Below, one piece after another: positions 8,701 to 17,264 of a DNA stretch of 22,995 nucleotides. The DNA is taken from IMG/VR virus record IMGVR_UViG_3300023110_000172, positions 1 to 22,995 of that record; one strand, 5' to 3'. Source of the stretch: a virus. Numbering within the stretch: position 1 is the stretch's first letter; the number at the start of each line of letters is the position of its first letter. A program made the translations under genes and the position numbers. The notes below the pieces were generated by a model. That model saw only the letters and a program-made list of their open reading frames with translations, made no database searches and was not told the DNA's origin.

Positions 8701-11700
8701 GACACTGGGGCTAAGTATTCTTGTTCTCTAACAGACATTCTATCAAAAGCAGCGTAATCCTCTGCTGTTGCATTATCAGGATAAACAGTTCTCTCAAAAG
8801 ACCTCCAAACATCAAACTGATCTTTAGTTATTTCACCTGCTTTATACATTCCTTCAACCTGATAATGAGATTGTTTTGAATGTGTGAGTCTTATGGGAAC
8901 CCCATATTTATTTGCCAACTCACTAACAGATTTTTCTTTAAGCACATCAGGCATTCCAGCTAAGTCTTCAGTAAGAGAATTCATGATGAAAAATCTATCA
9001 GACGGATCCATCTTTGGTAGATACAAATCAATACCTCTCAATCCATTGTCTCTGTTTAGAGGTATGTTTTGAGAAAAAAGAACTTCTCTTTCAATAGGAG
9101 TATCTTCCATTCTTCTTTCACCCTTTTGTGGCAACAATCTTTTGTCAAAGATGAATCTAGATCTAACATTGTCATCAAAACTTAATATTTCGTTAGACCA
9201 GTTCTCTAGTTCAGTCAGAAAAACAGCGTTTTCGTCATTTTCTGCAAGTCTTTTAGTGGCCTCTTCACCTTTTTGCTTTTTTTGAACGTTAGGCAATTTT
9301 ATTAACCCTTCATTAACTACGTCTAGACTTCTACTGTTATGATAAATCAACTGTATATCTTCAGGATCAGGAGCTGCGGTTCTGAACAATTCATCTGTCA
9401 TTGCAGCTACATCAGCTCTTTCTTTGTAACTTAGTTCAGGGTCTAGTCTCTTTAGAACTTTATCTATCTTTTTCTGTATATCTTTTACTTGATTTACTAT
9501 ACCCTCTTTATTTACATTTTGTTTTCCAGAATTAAAAGAATCCTTTAGCAAAGCGAGATCCAAATCATATTTTGCTAAATTTCTAAGATCTGTTTCGTTT
9601 AGCCCTTTTCTGGCACGATCCAAATACCTTTCTTTTGTTATCAGGATGTCGTCTTTTAGTCTCCTTAACTCATCCACATCACCCAAAAGACTATATGCTG
9701 TAGGGTTATCTTTTAATCTTTTTTCGATCTCTATATCATCATTTAATTGTGATTCATTCAGATCTAAAGCATCAAGCATGTTAGCAAATATGTATCTATC
9801 TTTTAGATCTCCCTCTGTTAGCATTTGCTCAGAAACTCTATCAAGCATAATCTCTCTAGCAAAATCATTTCTCTTTCTGAGAGCGAAGTAGCTTATACCA
9901 GCAGAAGCTGCGGTTGATGCAATAGCAACATCCTTCATAGCAGTAAAGTAATCGTCCCAGGAGTAATCTGTCAATCCATTTAAATCATCAATAAACATAG
10001 ACGAAACAGCAATTAGATCTTCTTCAAGAACTTCTCTTTTGGTTAGGGTAGTAAACTCTTGCATCGTGCCAGTAAATCCTTTTGCGTAAGACTTCACAAT
10101 GTCCATTAATTCAGCATTAGATGCTTTTTCAGCAAAAGGCTTGACCGCTTTATTTAAGCCTCTAAAATAATTATATGTGAAAGCTCTTGTAAATCCAAAT
10201 TCTACACCAGCCTGGGCTAGCGCAAGACCTCTTGCCTTGCTGTAAGACATGCCGCTATATCCAAGAAGACTCTTATCGACAAAACCATACATCTCTTTGG
10301 ATTTTTCAGCTAATTCTGAAAACTCTAAATTCTGATTCAATCTTTCTCCGTAAACAGAAAGGCCTGTAAGTGCCAATCCAGCAGTAGGATTTGCTAAAAA
10401 TGCAAAAGTAATAGGAGCTGTCTCTCCAACCGTCTGTCCTAATGACAAAGCAAACTGTCTGAAGCTCTCTGGGTCTGATAATGGGGCTGAATCTTCTACA
10501 TAAGAATCTCTGATTTTTTTGACCTCATTCCTCATGTATTTGAAAGGTTTTTTATACCTAGAGTCGAACCCTCTATGTATGCGCTCTCTATCCTCATCAC
10601 TCAACCCACCATATTTCATTGCGCTTATACTGGCAAGACCCTCTGTAGCAATACCGACAAAGTCTAATAAAGCCGCAGGAACTTCGGTGGCAATATTTAG
10701 TGTTTCTCCAAGGATAGGATTCATAACCATTTCAACATTATAACCAAAACGATCTCTTACAGAGTTAGGATCATATGTTTGTTTGTCCCAATACCTTGCA
10801 TATTGTTCTGTAAGTTTTCTGGTTATTTCCTGCATTGCTTCGCTACCAAAAAACAACTTAGACTCATCCATTACCATATCCAAATCACCACTATGATAAG
10901 CGTCTCTCATCGTTTCATCCCTAAGAACTTGTTTTGCATAGTTAAGTGAAGCAGGTCTACCATTTATAATTATAGAAGGTAATGTTATGTCTGCTGGATC
11001 AAGCAAGTTGCTCTGAATAAGCTGTCCTATCAAAACTTCTCCGTCTTCATTTGAATCAATAAAACTTTGTAAACCTCCGCTAAGATCTATCATCTTAACA
11101 ACGCCTTGAGAAAATCTGTCAATTTGATTTTGTCTAGCATCTAATATTTTATATTGCTCGTCTATAGCATCTTGTATTACTTTGTATTCAGGATTTATCT
11201 TCTGGTTTTTAACAGGTCCTGCTACCGTTCTAGACGTTAAATATGGGTCTGCAGAAAAAGAAGCTTCTTCTGAATACATTGGTATGTCTTTTCTTGCAGA
11301 TAGCAATTCGTCAATCTTTGCATTTGCTCTGTTTACTTGATCATTACCTATCTTAATCAAATCGCCATGAAGACCCTCTATTGCAGAAACAGGATCTGTA
11401 GTGAACTGAGTATATCTCTGTGTCCATGGCTCTTGATAAGCGCTTTTCATAAACATCTGAATCTGCTTTGCAGCGTTCTTATTTTTTATGTCATAAGACG
11501 AAGTATTAGGTCTTTTTAGTTGATTGAAACCAACGCCTATTCCTAAACCAACCCCTGCTGTTGTTGTAGCAACAACGTCTCCAATAGTTTGAGATAAATT
11601 TCTAGATAGCTTTATTGGTCCAGACGAGACTTGCTCACCATCACTGGGTCTAGTGTAGGTGATTACAATCTGATCCTTCATGCCCATCCCAGCTTGACTA

Positions 11701-12713
11701 AATGTAAAATTTAAATCGCCATAATCTTTTGTTAGCTTTACCTCTAACTCTTCTTCACTCAAATCGGATATGTAATCTGATGTGAGTTTGTTGAATAGCT
11801 CTTCGGTTGATAAAGATCTATAGCTATCTCTGTACTGTGTTTCTTTTTCACTAGCTTTTATAGCGCCTATTGAAAATGCAGAAACATTTAATGCGTTCTC
11901 ATATTCTTCAGGACTTATCTGAGCCATGTTTATGCCGCTCTCGTAATAAGACTGTCCTCTTTTTAGAGATTTATCTTGTTTTTCTAAATCTTCTAAAAGT
12001 GGAAGTGAGGCGAACTCTTTGCTCATTTCGACAGAAAACTGTTTCTTGAATTCATCAGGGTTATTTAAAAAATCTTCTCCACCCCTGTCCTTGAAGCTTT
12101 GCAAAAACAGAATGTCTTGATTTTTCTCTGAGAATAAGTCTTCTTCGGTGAGCCCTGACTTTTCCATCTTTTCCCTCATGGTGTCAGGCATATACTGGTA
12201 TTTACCTACAGCACGATACCTACCATTATCGTCTTTGTTTTCTTCTTGCCACTTTAAAACTTCTGAAATAGGCATGTCGACAAAGTTGTATCTCTCTTCT
12301 TTGTCATAATACCCTCTATATGCATTAGGGTCGTTGTTAGATTCACCCTTAGCTACGAGATGGGAAAACTCTTTTAAGTAATCTTTGTTCTTATGAAATA
12401 TTGAATCCGATGAAGATTCTTCTTGTTCCGAGTTGTATAGAAAATCCGTACGACCTGACAGAACACTTTCCGCAAGCTCTGCAGTGTTCGCAAAAGTCTT
12501 TTTTTTTTCGGATTCCTCTTCTTGCTGATCAGACACAGGCGCTTTGTTGAAATCAATACTTTCTATAAAACCACCCAGATCATCTGCGTTCTCGATGAAA
12601 AGAGATTTAGCCCTTGAATTATATTTTTCTAACAAAAGGCTTTTGTCAGCACTACTGAATTCATTAGGATTCTCAGCATAAAGCTCTCTTAACAATTTTT
12701 CGATTTCGTTCAT
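5727..12713 (-). CDS. Giant internal virion/ejection protein with N-terminal lysozyme-like domain (T7 gp16-like)
   Basis: A 2328-residue protein, probably packaged in the capsid and ejected to breach the cell envelope and guide DNA entry. Residues ~110-260 form a lysozyme/lytic-transglycosylase-like domain: E124 in KGESNNDPNAY is the likely catalytic acid, and GKYQYMP (170-176) matches the GxYQ motif. A hydrophobic Gly/Ala segment spans ~377-398, with others near 680-700, 757-790, 928-942 and 2065-2090. The rest is long, helical and Lys/Glu-rich. Residues ~1120-1215 hold a weak ADP-ribosyltransferase-like pattern. T7 gp16 (1318 aa) also has an N-terminal transglycosylase and follows gp14 and gp15; the same order is seen here. 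It starts one base after the 653-aa gene and is the last gene of its unit. Confidence 0.8.
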   Translation of the reverse strand: MNEIEKLLRELYAENPNEFSSADKSLLLEKYNSRAKSLFIENADDLGGFIESIDFNKAPVSDQQEEESEKKKTFANTAELAESVLSGRTDFLYNSEQEESSSDSIFHKNKDYLKEFSHLVAKGESNNDPNAYRGYYDKEERYNFVDMPISEVLKWQEENKDDNGRYRAVGKYQYMPDTMREKMEKSGLTEEDLFSEKNQDILFLQSFKDRGGEDFLNNPDEFKKQFSVEMSKEFASLPLLEDLEKQDKSLKRGQSYYESGINMAQISPEEYENALNVSAFSIGAIKASEKETQYRDSYRSLSTEELFNKLTSDYISDLSEEELEVKLTKDYGDLNFTFSQAGMGMKDQIVITYTRPSDGEQVSSGPIKLSRNLSQTIGDVVATTTAGVGLGIGVGFNQLKRPNTSSYDIKNKNAAKQIQMFMKSAYQEPWTQRYTQFTTDPVSAIEGLHGDLIKIGNDQVNRANAKIDELLSARKDIPMYSEEASFSADPYLTSRTVAGPVKNQKINPEYKVIQDAIDEQYKILDARQNQIDRFSQGVVKMIDLSGGLQSFIDSNEDGEVLIGQLIQSNLLDPADITLPSIIINGRPASLNYAKQVLRDETMRDAYHSGDLDMVMDESKLFFGSEAMQEITRKLTEQYARYWDKQTYDPNSVRDRFGYNVEMVMNPILGETLNIATEVPAALLDFVGIATEGLASISAMKYGGLSDEDRERIHRGFDSRYKKPFKYMRNEVKKIRDSYVEDSAPLSDPESFRQFALSLGQTVGETAPITFAFLANPTAGLALTGLSVYGERLNQNLEFSELAEKSKEMYGFVDKSLLGYSGMSYSKARGLALAQAGVEFGFTRAFTYNYFRGLNKAVKPFAEKASNAELMDIVKSYAKGFTGTMQEFTTLTKREVLEEDLIAVSSMFIDDLNGLTDYSWDDYFTAMKDVAIASTAASAGISYFALRKRNDFAREIMLDRVSEQMLTEGDLKDRYIFANMLDALDLNESQLNDDIEIEKRLKDNPTAYSLLGDVDELRRLKDDILITKERYLDRARKGLNETDLRNLAKYDLDLALLKDSFNSGKQNVNKEGIVNQVKDIQKKIDKVLKRLDPELSYKERADVAAMTDELFRTAAPDPEDIQLIYHNSRSLDVVNEGLIKLPNVQKKQKGEEATKRLAENDENAVFLTELENWSNEILSFDDNVRSRFIFDKRLLPQKGERRMEDTPIEREVLFSQNIPLNRDNGLRGIDLYLPKMDPSDRFFIMNSLTEDLAGMPDVLKEKSVSELANKYGVPIRLTHSKQSHYQVEGMYKAGEITKDQFDVWRSFERTVYPDNATAEDYAAFDRMSVREQEYLAPVSDFDKEMRSTADILVNLRSTFTNPKVGIDPSKNVFVENSQEISDIISYLRNNNEKTNISPEYARRIKSFMNGINKEGEGFNVERSGVVSLANYLRGDLIAKKIALAKPTDVTGKIIPLTVLESWYNIPGLRLSSVNQAISMMLKNGQMKMPLLELSNKMNVAISQSLQGTQADIDEFNNLMFLDGQLTDKRKQKFFSKESQIEIGMLGYLGKYTKADLKSEKTEEDRQEQFLARKKELQLAIEQTYGKDQTKEGKKLYDMHRKIFDRLVSRASTYGDAQNNAGKDQQKGIDFLRDVFRKDKDRIASFMRHHLGKEPTMWEEYVPTIFDQIVASDGSSDIESYFNSLPDMYNVTSATVPSNLREARVDGTISGRLPLENFFRLTLNTYKNSRAYMDVRPLMDQFEGAIDSKNFSDLFDQTTRNRIVKGKMGSDYDFMVDVLKSKNKNIATYLSSHGSKEPLKRDVGYYASNLARLATKTAGAARLTTLDMRLKQGYSAMFGQLPVLGKEAASFLTNRIAEFTAFQGQPRMEANRFYQAVLDQSQTKTRGGDTAFEKGFIERAAIEDPSWMLPKFSKKVGDGIDYVTDGLFEGLLASTDRYAGKSTFLAHYMDYEYKNNPDVRDMNNEEFWEYASKNINTKAIAHADFEVERSQTQGAAWDLGTVFGGVNASEMVKVFSRVAFMFGRFAQNRKVGIANDLSILNDTYASNSDKANAKRRLASAATEIGVFKALTPIFSIMTAELLTPLISSLVGWDDDFDKYLSEWTDVIGYDNADEVTKYKLDLYNYERDLVKESVGGLFEGMLPIPLPSGVIDIGTALTNNALKNAGIVDEDVFNIYNRNIRGLGSDLEPISQETLGTYLTTLFGIYELTMEDGINLYNAGVYFANEKMPKFGTLGKDRYVTEGAEKAAAILHLITIANAVIPSGDLRRLQRGLRGVLERKYLTTVPPVSLKNEGTTPVFKKQEKPSRTRTKNEIKNAVEMNELIKKTLNQ
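5729..5754. terminator. Weak bidirectional hairpin at the convergent gene ends
   Basis: A perfect 7-bp inverted repeat, ACTGATT (5729-5735) and AATCAGT (5748-5754), surrounds a 12-nt loop at the junction of the two convergent blocks. On the minus strand a T-rich run (GATTTTATTATTTT) follows; on the plus strand the tract is only TCATTCATTT. The low-GC stem makes it a weak terminator candidate, though it is in the right place. Confidence 0.4.
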
Positions 12714-12714
12714 C

Positions 12715-14676
12715 CTATTTTATATTTAATGCCTTTATTAATATTCTTACTGGATCGTCTTTGAATGCCGCTCCTACTTCTTGTTTTGCTTGAGCCAGTC
12801 TTATTTGGAAATTCTTATCAGCTTTAATAAGTCGATTTGTTAAAGCTTGAACCTCAGCCTTATTAAGAGGCTTAGAAACAGACGACATAGTAGTCGATCT
12901 TTCAGAAACCAAACCAACCCCTCCTTGAGTAATAGCGCTTTGCTTCTGTGGCTGACCTGCTGCCAGGACCTGTGTTGATTGGTATTCAGCCTGACCAACG
13001 ACTCTAATGCCCATTGGTATTTTTGTCACTCTGCTTGAATCGAATTCTGTTTCTCCTGGTTTAGGTGTATATCCATGTCTGTATGTGACAGTTATACCGC
13101 TAATGTTTTCCAGCTCTTGTCCTGTAGAATTAGTTTTAACAACCGCTTGCACATCAGCTTTAGAAAGGTTCAATCCTAAAGACATGTGAGATTGTTCCAT
13201 AGTCTTGTCCCTGTAAATGTCTTCTAGGCTCTCTGGTCGTCTTTCTTCTCTTGGAGACAATACATTTATTTTTTTTGTATTGCCACTATCATCAGTAACG
13301 GTCTGTTCTCTTTCTACATAGTATAAATCAGGATTGGATTTCTTGAACTGTTGATTACTCATTACCTCATTTATGATTTCTTGATTAGATTTCGATTTAA
13401 TTTCGTCAACCGATTGATTAAATCCTTTTATCTTGTCTTCAGGTGTCTGTGCTTCTGATGACATCAAAAATGCTTTAGTTCCTATCTGATGAAGCATTGC
13501 ATAATCAACATTGCTCATTTTTTTGCCATACCCTGAAGGATCCAAACTATCTGAATCTTCTGCAGAAATAGATGATCTTTGAACGATGCCTCCAGCATCC
13601 CCATAGGTGCTTACTATTCCTAAAGATCCTGATCCTCCACCTATAGTGCCTTTTCTAACTATCTGTGCATTTTTAGTTGTTTCAACTCCGAAAGTCTCAT
13701 CTAGGTATTGAGAGAAACTATCTTTAACTTCTTTAAGCTTTCTAGCATCTTCCTCGTTGTTTTCTGGATCAAAAACTACAGATCCATTAGAAACCCTATA
13801 TGTTTTTCCAGAACCACTTCCAGGTTCATACCCCATATGATCATGAAGATAAGAAACAATATCATGTTTACTCATTTCATTTACGAAAGTTTCTTTTAGT
13901 TTCTTGTAATTTTCTGGTGTATCTACTATATGACCAGTTATTACTGCGGTTGCATTCGCATCATCTAAATCCAATAATTCAGGAGGAAGAAAGTCTTTGT
14001 TTTTATTTACAAATATATCTCTAAACGTTTTTGCCTCATCAAGCTTGTTGAACATTGCAATGTCTTCTGGGCCACTAGAAACGAATTCTTTAATGTCTGT
14101 GGAAACCCAAACAGGATTGCCCTTTTCGTCTCTCTCACCTCTATCTATAACATAAGATCCGTCTTTTACAGAAATTGAGTTTACAGATCCTCTGCCCATT
14201 ACCTTTCCTAGATTGTAGTCCAAAATAGATAATTGAGCTCCAGAAACCTCGTCTCCTTTCTCTGCGATAGCATCTCTTGTATCTTTATAAAATTGTGGAA
14301 GTTTTGTGAACGATGCTGCAGACCCCATGCTTTTTGCTAATAGCTGATTATAATCATTAACAGTAAAGCCGTCTTTTCCTATTCTGCTTTTAGCTGAATA
14401 AATGTCTTCTCTAACTTTAGACATTAAATCTGCTGCTCCTCTATCAAAAAGCTCGTTTCCTGTTATTGGTGCGTCTGCAAGCTTTATAGCTTCATCAGTT
14501 CTTTCCAGAACCTGAGCATCTACAGATCTTTTAACCTCTTCAATGTGCTTAACGCCATCAAGGTATAGTTTTCCAAATTCACCGAAATCTTCTTGTATCG
14601 GCCCCCCTGTGGTACTGTAGTCGAATAGGTTTCTATTTCTATAAACCCCACCTAAACCTCTTCTGGAATTAGCCAT
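12715..14676 (-). CDS. Probable internal virion protein (T7 gp15 position), 653 aa
   Basis: No recognisable catalytic motif. It is a polar, helix-rich protein with Gly/Ser-rich stretches (GGGSGSLG and similar) and no membrane span, as expected for a capsid-internal or ejected structural component. T7 gp15 is 747 aa and lies between gp14 and gp16. This gene lies between a 211-aa Ala/Gly-rich protein and the giant lysozyme-containing protein, with gaps of only 3 and 1 nt. The role is inferred from synteny, size and coupling, not from sequence similarity I can see. A portal-proximal or cargo protein is an alternative. Confidence 0.6.
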   Translation of the reverse strand: MANSRRGLGGVYRNRNLFDYSTTGGPIQEDFGEFGKLYLDGVKHIEEVKRSVDAQVLERTDEAIKLADAPITGNELFDRGAADLMSKVREDIYSAKSRIGKDGFTVNDYNQLLAKSMGSAASFTKLPQFYKDTRDAIAEKGDEVSGAQLSILDYNLGKVMGRGSVNSISVKDGSYVIDRGERDEKGNPVWVSTDIKEFVSSGPEDIAMFNKLDEAKTFRDIFVNKNKDFLPPELLDLDDANATAVITGHIVDTPENYKKLKETFVNEMSKHDIVSYLHDHMGYEPGSGSGKTYRVSNGSVVFDPENNEEDARKLKEVKDSFSQYLDETFGVETTKNAQIVRKGTIGGGSGSLGIVSTYGDAGGIVQRSSISAEDSDSLDPSGYGKKMSNVDYAMLHQIGTKAFLMSSEAQTPEDKIKGFNQSVDEIKSKSNQEIINEVMSNQQFKKSNPDLYYVEREQTVTDDSGNTKKINVLSPREERRPESLEDIYRDKTMEQSHMSLGLNLSKADVQAVVKTNSTGQELENISGITVTYRHGYTPKPGETEFDSSRVTKIPMGIRVVGQAEYQSTQVLAAGQPQKQSAITQGGVGLVSERSTTMSSVSKPLNKAEVQALTNRLIKADKNFQIRLAQAKQEVGAAFKDDPVRILIKALNIK

Positions 14677-14679
14677 TTA

Positions 14680-15315
14680 TTAACTTTTTTTCTTAAATAT
14701 ACTTCCTATTGCAGCACCTAACTTCGTCTCACCCTTAAAAGTTTGGCCGAGCTTTGTTTGGTTAAAAGGCTTTCTTTGTTTGCCTGCGCTTCCAGTTGTA
14801 GTTGCTGTTTGTTCTTCTTGTCCAAGACCCAAACCAAGTCCGATTTGAGAAAGATCTCCAATAGCACCATATATATCTTGTCTGGCTGCAGCCATGTCTT
14901 CGCTAGCTCCTGATATCTTAGCTGCTTTTTGCGCCATTTCAAAATCACCATAATCAGCTTCACGACCAGCGATATCCATATCTCTTCGATACATTCTTTG
15001 TTCTGCTTCTGCGCCTATCTCTGCCATACCTGCAATACCTGCTTCAGCGACTTTTCCAAGACCTCCAATGACTGCTCTCGTGCCTGCTTGTCTCAAAGTG
15101 TCTTGCATTTCGGATCTCATCGCCTGGATATCTTCTCTTCGCTGCTCTAAGTCTTCTTGAGGAATTCCTTTTTCATAAGGATTTTGTGGCAGTGGAGCAA
15201 CTTCAGCTTCCATCTGTTTTCTCATTGCAAGCTTTCTTTGTTGAAAACCATCAACGAGCTTTCCCACACTTCCTGCGACAGCCATACCTGTACTAATTAA
15301 TGTGAAAGGATCCAT
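14680..15315 (-). CDS. Small Ala/Gly-rich internal virion protein (T7 gp14-like), 211 aa
   Basis: First gene of the ejectosome-like trio. The N-terminus has an amphipathic or membrane-prone helix (FTLISTGMAVAGSVGKLV). It is followed by long Ala/Glu/Arg-rich helices (EDIQAMRSEMQDTLRQAG) with Gly-rich hinges (GLGKVAEAGIAGMAEIGAEA) and a basic tail ending SIFKKKS. Length and composition resemble T7 gp14 (196 aa), the ejection protein thought to form the outer-membrane pore. It is preceded by a 30-nt gap carrying a shared promoter-like element and followed after 3 nt by the 653-aa gene. Assignment is by composition and gene order. Confidence 0.62.
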   Translation of the reverse strand: MDPFTLISTGMAVAGSVGKLVDGFQQRKLAMRKQMEAEVAPLPQNPYEKGIPQEDLEQRREDIQAMRSEMQDTLRQAGTRAVIGGLGKVAEAGIAGMAEIGAEAEQRMYRRDMDIAGREADYGDFEMAQKAAKISGASEDMAAARQDIYGAIGDLSQIGLGLGLGQEEQTATTTGSAGKQRKPFNQTKLGQTFKGETKLGAAIGSIFKKKS

Positions 15316-15322
15316 ACTAAAT

Positions 15323-15339
15323 AATTTTTAACAAATATA
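15323..15339 (-). promoter_or_regulatory. Promoter-like element TAnnTTTGTnnAAAATT (copy 3)
   Basis: On the minus strand this reads TATATTTGTTAAAAATT and ends 7 nt before the ATG of the gp14-like gene. TATATTTG fits the Bacteroidetes -7 box TAnnTTTG. Copies at 17243-17259 and 22801-22817 share 13 of 17 positions and nearly the same distance to the start codon. No convincing -33 TTG element is visible upstream. Confidence 0.6.
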
Positions 15340-15345
15340 CAAAAT

Positions 15346-16095
15346 TTACAGGTTGCTCTTAGTAACCTCAGAGTCTACAGCATATAGCTCAATAGGCGAT
15401 GTGCTTGAGTTTGTCATGGTGTACTTTGTGTAATACCCTCTAACTCCTTCCGACTCGGAGGTTTGATTTTTACCCAACATAATAAAATCACCTGAAACAG
15501 GCATAGACGATATATTTTTAATTGTTATCGAATTCAAATTAATACTTTCAACAACCCCAACAAGAGTCATATCCCCAATCTCTGATGTTTCCTCATTAAC
15601 AGTTGCTTTGTAAATATTGTCCTCCACGGATAATGTAGAGTCTGAAAAATCAGAAAAATTTATAGTGTCAGAGGAAACGCTTGTGCAAACTCCAATTCCT
15701 TGAAAAGTGAGCTTTTTCGTGTCTACCTCATCGTTATTGTTTCTAACGTACGCATAATACATGTTTTCTCTTTTAACAAAAGATTCTTTTTTTATGTGTC
15801 CGCTTTCAATATCGCTGTCAACCAAAACATCCCAATTTTTACTGTTTCCTTCAGTCTTTACAGCCCTATACATTTTAACTTCAGAAGGCCCTTCGTTATT
15901 AACGAATTCAATCCTCGTGTCGTAAGATTCACCATAAAATGTATTTCTGTCATTATCATCTTTATGATGCACATATATTTGTCCATTTTTGAAAGTAAAA
16001 TATTCATCATTAAGATTGTCTATCCATTCTGGTTCATAAGAATAAAACGATGTCCATCCTTGTACCGATTTCTTATATGTTAATGTTTTAGCCAT
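15346..16095 (-). CDS. Probable virion structural protein, 249 aa
   Basis: Beta-rich protein whose N-terminal half has an aromatic pattern (GWTSFYSYEPEW, then FTFKNGQIYVHH, then NTFYGESYD, then NNEGPSEVKMYRAV). I associate this pattern with structural proteins of Bacteroidetes and marine phages, although I cannot name a characterised homologue. The C-terminal half consists of short strands with Asn/Ser/Thr-rich turns, and there is no signal peptide or membrane span. It starts one base after the stop of the 379-aa linker protein, so the two are probably made together and may belong to the same tail or fibre substructure. It ends 30 nt before the ejectosome unit. Confidence 0.55.
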   Translation of the reverse strand: MAKTLTYKKSVQGWTSFYSYEPEWIDNLNDEYFTFKNGQIYVHHKDDNDRNTFYGESYDTRIEFVNNEGPSEVKMYRAVKTEGNSKNWDVLVDSDIESGHIKKESFVKRENMYYAYVRNNNDEVDTKKLTFQGIGVCTSVSSDTINFSDFSDSTLSVEDNIYKATVNEETSEIGDMTLVGVVESINLNSITIKNISSMPVSGDFIMLGKNQTSESEGVRGYYTKYTMTNSSTSPIELYAVDSEVTKSNL

Positions 16096-16096
16096 A

Positions 16097-17236
16097 TTAT
16101 AATATTCTTACACTTAATGTAGCTGTACCGAATGCTCCTGAAGCACAGTCTAATGGTTCTAGCTGTAACTTGTAAATACCAACAGGTAACGTTATTGTTT
16201 TTGTTTCAATAGTTGGTCCAGATTGGTCTCTACCGTTAATAACATATGGAGGCCATCCGTAAGGGTTTGATGGGAATGACACATATTGTGTGTAAATACC
16301 TGCATTATTCAACAACAATCTACCTGTAGCATAAACGTATTCACCTGTCGTAACATCCACCTCTATTTTAACTTCAACTTCCCCTTCAGCTTCGACATTG
16401 AATATTCCTGTTTGATTTACGCTATTTGAACAATTAACATTTATGGAAGTAGTTCCTGTAATTACCGCAGATTTATCTGGCACGACTGCTGGATCTGTAC
16501 AGCACTCAGAACACTCACTATAAATAGGAGTAGTTGAGTTTATAATAACGTTATGAGCTTGCTGAGGAGAAACTTGTTCCCTGACCTCCCAACAACAAGA
16601 ACTATTTTCAGTCTTAACAACTTGACCCTTGTTTAATTGTCTTGTTGTTCTCACTATTCTCCTTTCTTTGTTATTATAGCAATTTATCGTTTCGTAGTGA
16701 TTTTTATTTATATCTACGTCTGAAAAACCATCTGCCCATTCTACAAACTCTACGTCTATTTCTGCTCCACTATTCAAGAAAGGCTCAGTAAGAGATTCCA
16801 TTTCCCTATCTGTATCTGGATACATTATTTTTGAAACCTTTTGACCAGTAGAACAGTCTGTAATCTGGAAATAAGATGTGCGAACAGGATCTCTATTAGT
16901 GATAAGATACACAGCACATTCTGTGTTAGCTACATCTAAGGTAACACAAGGATTACAAGTTGTCTGATCAGGTATAGGCTCTTCCTGTGGAACAAAAACA
17001 GGAACAGGTGTTGGTGAAGGTGATGGCGTCGGTGTAGGAGTAGTACCAGGCGCTGGAGCTGGTGTAGGAGCTGGCGTGGGCACATCGTACACATATAGAG
17101 GGCAAGACCTAGTATCTGTATAAGGCTCAATGTAATCTGGGTCAGAAGATTGATTTACCTTCGTTTCAGTTGTTGCCTTACCATTTATGTATTTTCTAAG
17201 TCTTGTAACAGTCTTTAGTCCAGTAGTCTCTGCCAT
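16097..17236 (-). CDS. Pro/Thr-linker surface protein, probable fibre/adhesin, 379 aa
   Basis: Residues 2-45 form a head that matches the head of the 452-aa protein further upstream: VT-L-K---G-AT--TK-N----DPDYI-P--DT--C. A proline-rich linker follows at about 53-80, starting PTPAPTPAPAPGTTPTP, then a Cys-containing middle region. The C-terminal ~115 residues look like a beta-sandwich (EVKIEVDVTTGEYVYATG, LPVGIYKLQLEPLD), possibly carbohydrate-binding. I infer that the head attaches to the virion, the linker is an exposed stalk and the C-terminus contacts the host. It has its own promoter-like element and lies directly downstream of the hydroxylase/glycosyltransferase cluster, so its linker is a candidate substrate. 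Confidence 0.65.
   Translation of the reverse strand: MAETTGLKTVTRLRKYINGKATTETKVNQSSDPDYIEPYTDTRSCPLYVYDVPTPAPTPAPAPGTTPTPTPSPSPTPVPVFVPQEEPIPDQTTCNPCVTLDVANTECAVYLITNRDPVRTSYFQITDCSTGQKVSKIMYPDTDREMESLTEPFLNSGAEIDVEFVEWADGFSDVDINKNHYETINCYNNKERRIVRTTRQLNKGQVVKTENSSCCWEVREQVSPQQAHNVIINSTTPIYSECSECCTDPAVVPDKSAVITGTTSINVNCSNSVNQTGIFNVEAEGEVEVKIEVDVTTGEYVYATGRLLLNNAGIYTQYVSFPSNPYGWPPYVINGRDQSGPTIETKTITLPVGIYKLQLEPLDCASGAFGTATLSVRIL
16997..17080 (-). repeat. Low-complexity Pro/Thr/Ala/Ser-coding linker
   Basis: About 28 codons (residues 53-80 of the 379-aa protein) are almost only Pro, Thr, Ala, Ser, Gly and Val, in a TPAP, TPTPSPSP register. On the plus strand this appears as a GGTGTNGGNGCTGG-like degenerate repeat. 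Codons vary at third positions, so the repeat is kept at protein level. Alternating X-Pro is the classic substrate context of prolyl 4-hydroxylases of plant and viral type. Confidence 0.85.
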
Positions 17237-17242
17237 CTACAG

Positions 17243-17259
17243 AATTTTCTACAAAGATA
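17243..17259 (-). promoter_or_regulatory. Promoter-like element TAnnTTTGTnnAAAATT (copy 2)
   Basis: On the minus strand it reads TATCTTTGTAGAAAATT and lies in the 28-nt gap after the epimerase gene, ending 6 nt before the ATG of the 379-aa linker protein. TATCTTTG matches the Bacteroidetes -7 box. A TTG lies about 10 nt upstream, which is too close for a standard -33 element. Confidence 0.6.
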
Positions 17260-17264
17260 GTAAA

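Noticed and set aside
5821-12556. Multiple 60-126 aa plus-strand ORFs within the giant gene
   Set aside because: They are scattered, have no consistent spacing, and are Ser/Phe/Leu-rich as expected for antisense frames of a Lys/Glu-rich AT-rich gene.
14718-14963. 81-aa minus-strand ORF inside the 211-aa gene
   Set aside because: It is another frame within the gp14-like gene and starts internally; its Lys/Gln/Leu-rich tail reads as an out-of-frame artefact.
16997-17080. Tandem DNA repeat that might be phase-variable or a CRISPR-like array
   Set aside because: Units are short, irregular and in frame, with varied third-position bases. The pattern is explained by selection for X-Pro residues, with no spacers or direct repeats of CRISPR type.
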